A stretch of 10,268 bases of DNA from Marinosulfonomonas sp. GTDB lineage: Bacteria > Pseudomonadota > Alphaproteobacteria > Rhodobacterales > Rhodobacteraceae. The position numbers were made by a program, and so were the translations under genes. The stretch covers positions 1 through 10,268 of the forward strand of contig WGBJ01000451.1 of the NCBI GenBank assembly GCA_015494385.1. Reading direction: 5' to 3'. Shown piece by piece: positions 5,727 through 10,268 of the stretch; the first letter of the stretch is position 1; each line of letters begins with the position of its first letter. The notes under the pieces are model-generated. The model was not told the origin of the DNA, did not search any database, and worked only from the letters and a program-made list of their open reading frames with translations.

Positions 5727-5844
5727 CCGACCAATGCGCAGCCATCTGCAATACTGTTTCGCAGTTATCACCAAACCGAAAATAGAATCATCTGGTTAAA
5801 AACTTGCAAATAGATTGAAAACGATTTTCGCCTGATCATTACAC

Positions 5845-5883
5845 AGGCAAACAAAATGGCCGCGTGCAAATACACGCGGCCAT
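5845..5883 (-). terminator. Strong intrinsic terminator of the PstS-like/OmpA gene
   Basis: ATGGCCGCGTG (5856-5866) and CACGCGGCCAT (5873-5883) form a perfect 11-bp GC-rich stem with a 6-nt loop. Read on the minus strand it is followed by TTTGTTTGCC. It lies 24 nt beyond the stop codon of the 544-aa protein. Confidence 0.9.
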
Positions 5884-5907
5884 CAATTCTGCTATTCGGT
5901 ATCGGTT

Positions 5908-7542
5908 CTAGCGCAGGTTCGAGGCTTTCCCCGGAACGCGCAACCATACTTCAACCCTGCGGTTCCTTGCCCGGCCAACATCGTTTCCGTTACAAGACAA
6001 CGGCAGCAATTCCCCATAGCTAAGCGGCGTCAGCTTCAACTTCTCCAACGCCTGCGGCGACAATACCCGCTTCATTTCTGCGCGCACAGCCAAGGCGCGT
6101 TTCTGGGCCAGTTTCGTATTTCTGGACTCTGATCCGATTGAATCTGCAAATCCGACCAGCAGCACTTCGTTGCCTTCGAATTCGCCTTTTTCCATACGGG
6201 CCGCCAGTTCTCGCAGGTTTCGCACGGATTCAACATCCAGCTGGCTGGACCCCGGCTGAAAGCGGAAGGAAATGCTCAGACGATCTGCATTGCGCAATTC
6301 CTGCATCATTTTGACGTATAGTTTTGGATTGAAATCCGGCTCGACCGCGGCGGTATGGATCAGCATCATGCCCATATCCTCAAGCCGCATCCGTTCCAGA
6401 CCACGGCCGACAAAACCGGATTCCTCGATATAGGGCTGCGCTTCGTCGGTCATGGACCATTTGATAAACGCCGCCGCTTCGGGGTGCAGATCACCGGGTT
6501 TGGTATACATATACAAACGCCGAGACAGCGAATAACCCTCGATTTTGATCCGGAAATCGGTTGGCGGCGACAGCAGGCCGCAATCCTCGCGGATGGTCAG
6601 CCGGTTCACCCCGTTTGCAAAAGAACGGCCGACAAAGCCGATGCCGCCACGGTCTGCAATGACTGCATCCACCATACCCTGATAGGATTTGTTTTCGGTC
6701 ACATCGGATGTTTCATCACGTCCATGCGGACGCACGATCCGGTCCAGCAAAATCGCACGGTCGCCCGAGCTTTTGCCAAAGCTCTGGATGTTGATCGGGT
6801 AATCCCCCCCGCCCAGTTCCAGCCAGTTGGTAATTTCCCCCGCCCAGATTTTGGAAATTTCCTCGGACGTCAGATTGCGCACCGGATTATCCGGGTTCAG
6901 AATAACCACAATCCCGTCAACACCGATGACAATTTCATTGTCGGTATCGCGCAATTCGCCAATTCCCGCTGCCTGAAGTTTGGCAAGATCGCTGTCCTTC
7001 ATCCGGCGGTCCGCCACCCCGATTGCAGCAGAACCATCCGCCAGTGCAGGAAACGCTGTACCAGAACCGCGCGATTGAAGGTCAACCTCCAACCGCAGGG
7101 TGCCATCAGGGTTCGTCAGGCGGATCTTTCGTTCTGCCGCATTTGCGGTTGTCACAATTTCATATGTCGCGCCAACACTTTTGGCGTAGCCGCGCATCAG
7201 GTTGGGGATCAGGTTTGTCCCGACTGTTCTTGAGCCGTAAATGCCGAAATAGGGTTCGTACACCTTGATCACGGGACATGCAGCCCCCTCACAGGTCACG
7301 TCACTCGTGGCGAACTGAAGTTTGCCCATCCCGCGCACATTGATGTAATATGTCCCGTCAGTGAATTCATCCAGTTCACCAATCAGTTTCAGATCACCGT
7401 TCACAGATTTCAGCGTAACTGTTTTCGAGTCCTGCGCATATGCAGCCCCCGATAGTCCCAGTGCCATCAGGGTCAAAACCCCGGCAGATATTGTGTTACT
7501 CTTGATCAATCGTAAGCCAAACATGGTTAAACCCTTTTTCAT
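5908..7542 (-). CDS. Periplasmic PstS-like substrate-binding / OmpA domain protein
   Basis: A 544-aa exported protein in four parts. Residues 1-36 are a signal peptide ending AYA. Residues 38-90 are a small Gly-rich domain with a C-x4-C pair (84, 89). Residues about 92-385 are a PstS/PBP-like phosphate-binding fold: GSGTAFPALADGSAAIGVADRR, IVVILNPDNPVRNLTSEEI, KIWAGEITNW, FGKSSGDRAILLDRIV. The C-terminus (about 420-540) is an OmpA-type peptidoglycan-binding domain with LVGFADSIGSESRNTKLAQKR and GRARNRRVEVWL, keeping the Asp and the Asn/Arg positions that grip diaminopimelate. It is thus likely a periplasmic binding protein tethered to the cell wall. Phosphate as ligand is a family guess, and no ABC transporter genes lie beside it. 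Start 7542 has AAAGGA 4 nt upstream; an in-frame ATG at 7524 (AAGGG 7 nt upstream) begins MFG exactly like the small paralogue and is a real alternative. Confidence 0.85.
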   Translation of the reverse strand: MKKGLTMFGLRLIKSNTISAGVLTLMALGLSGAAYAQDSKTVTLKSVNGDLKLIGELDEFTDGTYYINVRGMGKLQFATSDVTCEGAACPVIKVYEPYFGIYGSRTVGTNLIPNLMRGYAKSVGATYEIVTTANAAERKIRLTNPDGTLRLEVDLQSRGSGTAFPALADGSAAIGVADRRMKDSDLAKLQAAGIGELRDTDNEIVIGVDGIVVILNPDNPVRNLTSEEISKIWAGEITNWLELGGGDYPINIQSFGKSSGDRAILLDRIVRPHGRDETSDVTENKSYQGMVDAVIADRGGIGFVGRSFANGVNRLTIREDCGLLSPPTDFRIKIEGYSLSRRLYMYTKPGDLHPEAAAFIKWSMTDEAQPYIEESGFVGRGLERMRLEDMGMMLIHTAAVEPDFNPKLYVKMMQELRNADRLSISFRFQPGSSQLDVESVRNLRELAARMEKGEFEGNEVLLVGFADSIGSESRNTKLAQKRALAVRAEMKRVLSPQALEKLKLTPLSYGELLPLSCNGNDVGRARNRRVEVWLRVPGKASNLR

Positions 7543-7548
7543 TTATTC

Positions 7549-7595
7549 CTTTGCATTCTTCAATCTGGGCGACCAATACCGACACAAATGCAAAG
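7549..7595 (-). promoter_or_regulatory. mRNA hairpin overlapping the ribosome binding site of the PstS-like/OmpA gene
   Basis: In the minus-strand mRNA, CUUUGCAUU (7595-7587) can pair over 9 bp with AAUGCAAAG (7557-7549), 29 nt further on. The 3' arm contains the AAAG of the AAAGGA ribosome binding site for the start at 7542, so folding would partly hide that site. Confidence 0.4.
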
Positions 7596-7694
7596 CTTCG
7601 TGATATACTCTTTTTTCAATATCAGCCGGTCTCAATTTCTCTAAATACATTGTAGTATTGAGGCTTATTTATGACCTGATTGAGGTAAATAGGT

Positions 7695-7764
7695 CTAAAA
7701 AACACAACCCTAACAACTGGTTAGCAGCACCTCACCACTTTAGGTAGGTGCCGTTACGTTAGGG
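7695..7764 (-). promoter_or_regulatory. Nested hairpin with T-run, terminator- or attenuator-like
   Basis: CCCTAAC (7708-7714) pairs with GTTAGGG (7758-7764), and inside it GCACCT (7727-7732) pairs with AGGTGC (7746-7751). On the minus strand the outer stem is followed by TTGTGTTTTTT. It lies about 155-220 nt upstream of the PstS-like/OmpA start, with no minus-strand gene in front of it, so it may be part of a long regulated leader or the end of a short RNA. Confidence 0.35.
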
Positions 7765-7885
7765 AAAAACATCATTTCGGCTTTTCCAAAATCAATAAGG
7801 CAATCCGCAGAAATAGCTGATCCAGGTCATTGTTGCGCGATCAAACACGGGCCATCCTGCCCCCGAACCTATCAGGAGTCCTCCC

Positions 7886-9034
7886 ATGTCTACCCCGCTT
7901 TCCGACATCATTGTCATCGACCTGTCCCATGTTTTGGCCGGTCCCTATTGCACCATGGTTCTGTCCGATCTCGGCGCCCGCGTGATCAAGGTCGAGCGCC
8001 CGGGTCTGGGCGATGACACCCGTGCCTTTCCGCCATTTCGCGGCAGTGAAAGCGCCTATTTCGCCACCATCAATCGCGGCAAGGAATCCATCACTCTGGA
8101 TTTGAAAAATCCCGATGACCGCGCGCTGTTTGAACGCATGTTGCCCAAGGCCGATGTTCTGGTCGAAAACTTTCGCCCCGGCGTGATGGAGCGACTGGGC
8201 TATGGCTGGGAGGATCTGCATGCAAAATACCCCCGTCTGATCTATGCCGCTGTGTCGGGGTTCGGCCATACCGGCCCGGACGCCCTGAAACCCGCCTATG
8301 ACATGGTGGTGCAGGCCCGTGGCGGGGTGATGTCGATCACCGGTGAAAAGGGACGTGAGCCGGTGCGTGTCGGAGCCTCGGTGGGGGACATTGTGGCCGG
8401 ATCGTTCCTCAGCACCGGTGTGGTGGCGGCCCTGTATGAGCGCACACAGACCGGACAAGGGCGCAAGATCGACGTTGCCATGCTGGACAGCCAGTTGGCC
8501 ATTCTCGAACATGCTGTGGCCATCACGGCCGAAACCGGCGTTCCCCCTGCCCCGTCCGGCGCGCGGCATCCGTCGATCACCCCGTTTGAAACCTTCCACG
8601 CCAAGAACGGATTGTTCGTGATTGCGGCGGGCAATGACGTTCTGTTTGCCAAAATGTGCGAGGTTCTGGGCCTTGGACCGCTGTTGGAGGATCCGCGGTT
8701 TTCCAGCAATGCGGCGCGTTGCGAACACGTCAAAATCCTCAAACGCCTGATCGAAACCGTGACCTTGGCGCGCAAGAAGAAATACTGGCTGAAACGGCTG
8801 GACAAGGCCGGCGTGCCCTGCGCGGCCATCCAGAACGTCGCCGAAGCCATGTCCGATCCGCAGATACTCGCCCGCAATATGGTGGTGGAACTGGCCGCAC
8901 CGGATGGTGGCAAACCATTTCTGGCGGCCGGCAATCCGATCAAGATTTCAGGGATGGACGATACCTTGAAAGACGCCCGTGCGCCGGTGCTGGACGGGGA
9001 TAGGCAGGTGATCCTGGATTGGTTGGAAACGTAG
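7886..9034 (+). CDS. CaiB/BaiF family CoA transferase (class III)
   Basis: A 382-aa cytoplasmic enzyme of the formyl-CoA transferase / CaiB family, which exchanges CoA between carboxylic acids through a covalent aspartyl-CoA ester. Landmarks: IIVIDLSHVLAGPYCTMVLSDLGA (8-31), IKVERPGLGDDTR (34-46), NRGKESITLDLK (63-74), ADVLVENFRPGVMERLG (89-105), SGFGHTGP (124-131), and YDMVVQARGG (138-147) holding the catalytic Asp139. The GRKIDVAMLDSQLAILEH segment and the C-terminal lid are present, and the length is normal for the family. AGGAG (7874-7878) lies 7 nt before the start. The substrate cannot be inferred: no acyl-CoA dehydrogenase, hydratase or decarboxylase gene is adjacent. The gene stands alone, and its TAG stop lies within the left arm of a REP-like repeat. 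Confidence 0.93.
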   Translation: MSTPLSDIIVIDLSHVLAGPYCTMVLSDLGARVIKVERPGLGDDTRAFPPFRGSESAYFATINRGKESITLDLKNPDDRALFERMLPKADVLVENFRPGVMERLGYGWEDLHAKYPRLIYAAVSGFGHTGPDALKPAYDMVVQARGGVMSITGEKGREPVRVGASVGDIVAGSFLSTGVVAALYERTQTGQGRKIDVAMLDSQLAILEHAVAITAETGVPPAPSGARHPSITPFETFHAKNGLFVIAAGNDVLFAKMCEVLGLGPLLEDPRFSSNAARCEHVKILKRLIETVTLARKKKYWLKRLDKAGVPCAAIQNVAEAMSDPQILARNMVVELAAPDGGKPFLAAGNPIKISGMDDTLKDARAPVLDGDRQVILDWLET

Positions 9035-9098
9035 GGCGGGGTTCACCCCGCCGCTTGTCCTTTAACTGCAACAATGGCGGGGTAAACCCCGCCCTACG
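9030..9098. repeat. REP-like GC-rich double palindrome
   Basis: The outer arms CGTAGGGCGGGGTT (9030-9043) and AACCCCGCCCTACG (9085-9098) are perfect 14-nt inverted copies. Each half also folds alone: GGCGGGG (9035-9041) with CCCCGCC (9046-9052), and GGCGGGG (9076-9082) with CCCCGCC (9087-9093), each with a 4-nt loop. The arrangement resembles dispersed REP/BIME-type elements with a GTAGGGYGGG core found in many proteobacteria. It follows the CoA transferase immediately and includes its stop codon. It may also end transcription or stabilise the mRNA, although no T-run follows. Confidence 0.7.
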
Positions 9099-9263
9099 GC
9101 ATTACCAGCCCTTCCATATCCGGCATATCCAAGCATCCCGCCGAACAAACACCGGATAGTTAGAAGCCTGATAGACGCAAGAAACAACGCAGATTTACAT
9201 CTGACGCTATTTGCCAGAACCCTCGCTTTTTCAAATATGGTCGCAAATATTTATGCAACACAC

Positions 9264-9280
9264 ATACCAGGGACTGGTAT
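9264..9280. promoter_or_regulatory. Palindromic operator candidate upstream of the porin gene
   Basis: ATACCAG (9264-9270), GGA, CTGGTAT (9274-9280): a perfect 7-bp inverted repeat in AT-rich DNA about 27 bp upstream of the putative -35 element of the porin gene. It looks like a dimeric regulator site; no family is assigned. Confidence 0.4.
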
Positions 9281-9306
9281 TCCTTACTTTTAAAAAATCC
9301 CAAAAT

Positions 9307-9336
9307 TTGATAATAATGCTCCAATATCTTTAATAA
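9307..9336 (+). promoter_or_regulatory. Promoter candidate for the porin gene
   Basis: TTGATA (9307-9312) and TAATAA (9331-9336), 18 bp apart, in strongly AT-rich sequence. Transcription would begin near 9343, giving a leader of about 30 nt. The AT-richness makes chance matches easy. Confidence 0.4.
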
Positions 9337-9372
9337 AACTCAATATTTTTTAATTTTAAAAGGAATAAATTC

Positions 9373-10268
9373 ATGAAAGCCACCGCTCTTTCTGTAGCCA
9401 CAGCCAGCGTATTATCGGCCACTTGTGTTGCCGCTCAATCCTTGCCCGAAAATATGTATATTGACGGATATATCGAGATAAGCAGCACTGATTTTTTGGG
9501 AACCAGTGAAACCCTTGGCCGCGCCAGTTTGAATTTCGGGCTGAAACCGAACAGGGGTGCAGGGCTCGGGGTCGGGTTTTCCATTGGTGTCGATGCAACC
9601 AATTTCGGCGGAACACCAATTAGCGAAGCAGTCGTATATCCGGCGGTGACATTTGCTCTTGGCAATACCGGGCTAGTATCCGTCGGGGTACCACGCCCTG
9701 TTATGGATTACGGCTATATCCCGAAGGATACGATGGCCCACTCCTCTAGCATAAGAACGTATCTCGATTTTTTCGGGATCAACAATTCTCTTGCCTCGAC
9801 CTACTACCTATACGGACCGATAATTCTTGGTGCTCGGCCAAGCATGTACGGGCTGCGATATGACGGGGAATTCGGAAATACAAAAATTGGCGCGGCCTAT
9901 CACAGGATGAGCGTTTCAGGCGCCCCAAATGACGCAGACGTTTATTCTGTGGCGTTTCAACACCGCCTTGGGGATATTGGAAGCTTAGGTGAAACAAAGC
10001 TATTTGGCGGCGTCGAGAGAATTGACATTGTCGGGGCAAGCTCTACCACATACGCCTTTGGCGCCGAGGCCAATTCCAACAAGCTTCGCACAGGCCTGAT
10101 CCTTTCCAAATTGGATGGGATTACGGGGGCCACATCAGCAAACATTTACGCCGATTACAAATTCACCGACAGATTTTCGCTTGCTGCCAGCATACTGCAC
10201 ATTAACCCAGATGGCGTTGCAACAGATTTCGATATTTATGGTTTGGGGGTCGAGTACCAGTTCCTGAA
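9373..10268 (+). CDS. Outer-membrane porin-like beta-barrel (3' end cut by window)
   Basis: An open frame of 298 codons runs to the window end without a stop. The start at 9373 has AAAAGGA 8 nt upstream and begins a signal peptide (MKATALSVATASVLSATCVA, cleavage near AAQ). The mature part is a series of short amphipathic strands with alternating aromatic and small residues and many Gly, Tyr and Asn: YIDGYIEISSTD, RASLNFGLKP, GVGFSIGVDATNFG, IGAAYHRMSVSGAPNDADVYSVAFQHRLGD, NIYADYKFTDRFSLAASILH, and finally DIYGLGVEYQF. This is typical of alphaproteobacterial trimeric porins. The last visible residues look like the closing strand, so only a few codons are probably missing. Codon use is unusual for the window (five AGA/AGG against six CGN arginines, four ATA), and the upstream DNA is AT-rich, which hints at transfer or relaxed selection. 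Substrate unknown. Confidence 0.75.
   Translation, partial: MKATALSVATASVLSATCVAAQSLPENMYIDGYIEISSTDFLGTSETLGRASLNFGLKPNRGAGLGVGFSIGVDATNFGGTPISEAVVYPAVTFALGNTGLVSVGVPRPVMDYGYIPKDTMAHSSSIRTYLDFFGINNSLASTYYLYGPIILGARPSMYGLRYDGEFGNTKIGAAYHRMSVSGAPNDADVYSVAFQHRLGDIGSLGETKLFGGVERIDIVGASSTTYAFGAEANSNKLRTGLILSKLDGITGATSANIYADYKFTDRFSLAASILHINPDGVATDFDIYGLGVEYQFL

Larger units (their letters stand above)
5537..5907. other. Intergenic region between the two related secreted-protein genes
   Basis: No open frame with coding character is seen in these 371 bp. They hold the promoter and palindrome of the small gene (5621-5666), a terminator-like hairpin (5700-5726), an unexplained stretch (about 5727-5844) that might encode a small RNA on the minus strand, and the strong terminator of the upstream gene (5845-5883). 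Confidence 0.5.
7543..7885. other. Divergent intergenic region, PstS-like/OmpA gene and CoA transferase
   Basis: No gene is seen in these 343 bp. The region is AT-rich in its left half and contains several inverted repeats. CTTTGCATT/AATGCAAAG (7549-7557 and 7587-7595) covers part of the Shine-Dalgarno of the minus-strand gene. AATAC/GTATT (7644-7659) encloses a TACAAT box on the minus strand. A nested hairpin (7708-7764) has a T-run on its minus-strand side. Promoters for both flanking genes must lie here, but no unambiguous -35/-10 pair was found. AGGAG at 7874-7878 serves the CoA transferase. Confidence 0.5.

Noticed and set aside
6355..7233. 292-codon plus-strand frame opposite the PstS-like/OmpA gene
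   Set aside because: The sense strand carries recognisable binding-protein and OmpA motifs; the opposite frame has no signal, motif or ribosome binding site.
7841..8728. 295-codon minus-strand frame opposite the CoA transferase
   Set aside because: A shadow of a well-conserved enzyme gene; its sequence is low in hydrophobic core patterns and rich in His/Gly/Arg.
9435..10145. Several short minus-strand frames across the porin gene
   Set aside because: The plus strand is open throughout with a signal peptide and beta-barrel pattern, so the minus frames are incidental.

Overview
The window looks like chromosome from a marine or environmental alphaproteobacterium of the Rhodobacterales (Roseobacter-type). 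The evidence is moderately GC-rich coding with AGGAG-type ribosome binding sites, the 'virulence factor' / MTHFR-like / methyl-H4folate methyltransferase trio, a DUF6778-like lipoprotein, and a secreted PstS-like/OmpA fusion protein. The assignment rests on protein recognition by eye only.

Layout, left to right. (1) 1-397, minus: the N-terminal part of a Ppx/GppA phosphatase, cut by the window edge. (2) 653-2880, plus: a tight three-gene operon made of a small 'virulence factor'-family protein, a divergent methylenetetrahydrofolate reductase and a methyltetrahydrofolate:corrinoid methyltransferase. It probably supplies and uses 5-methyl-H4folate, for example as part of a methionine synthase split over several genes. 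(3) 3040-3663, plus: a small lipoprotein, followed by two hairpins, the second a strong and probably bidirectional terminator. (4) 3740-4306 (minus) and 4486-5202 (plus): two divergent genes for exported c-type haem proteins, a P460-like cytochrome and a class I cytochrome c with an unusual four-cysteine C-terminal extension. (5) 5282-7542, minus: an 84-aa secreted protein that matches, without gaps, the N-terminal domain of the adjacent 544-aa PstS-like/OmpA protein, as if that domain had been duplicated and now stands alone. (6) 7886-9034, plus: a CaiB/BaiF family CoA transferase whose stop codon lies inside a REP-like GC-rich double palindrome. (7) 9373-end, plus: an outer-membrane porin-like beta-barrel, apparently cut just before its stop, with an AT-rich upstream region and codon use unlike its neighbours.

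No rRNA, tRNA, CRISPR array, transposase or phage gene was seen. The most interesting parts are the stand-alone duplicated domain with its palindrome-covered promoter, the structured leader of the PstS-like/OmpA gene (a hairpin that takes up part of its Shine-Dalgarno, plus a terminator-like nested hairpin further upstream), the possible small RNA between these two genes, and the cytochrome c with a C4 tail.
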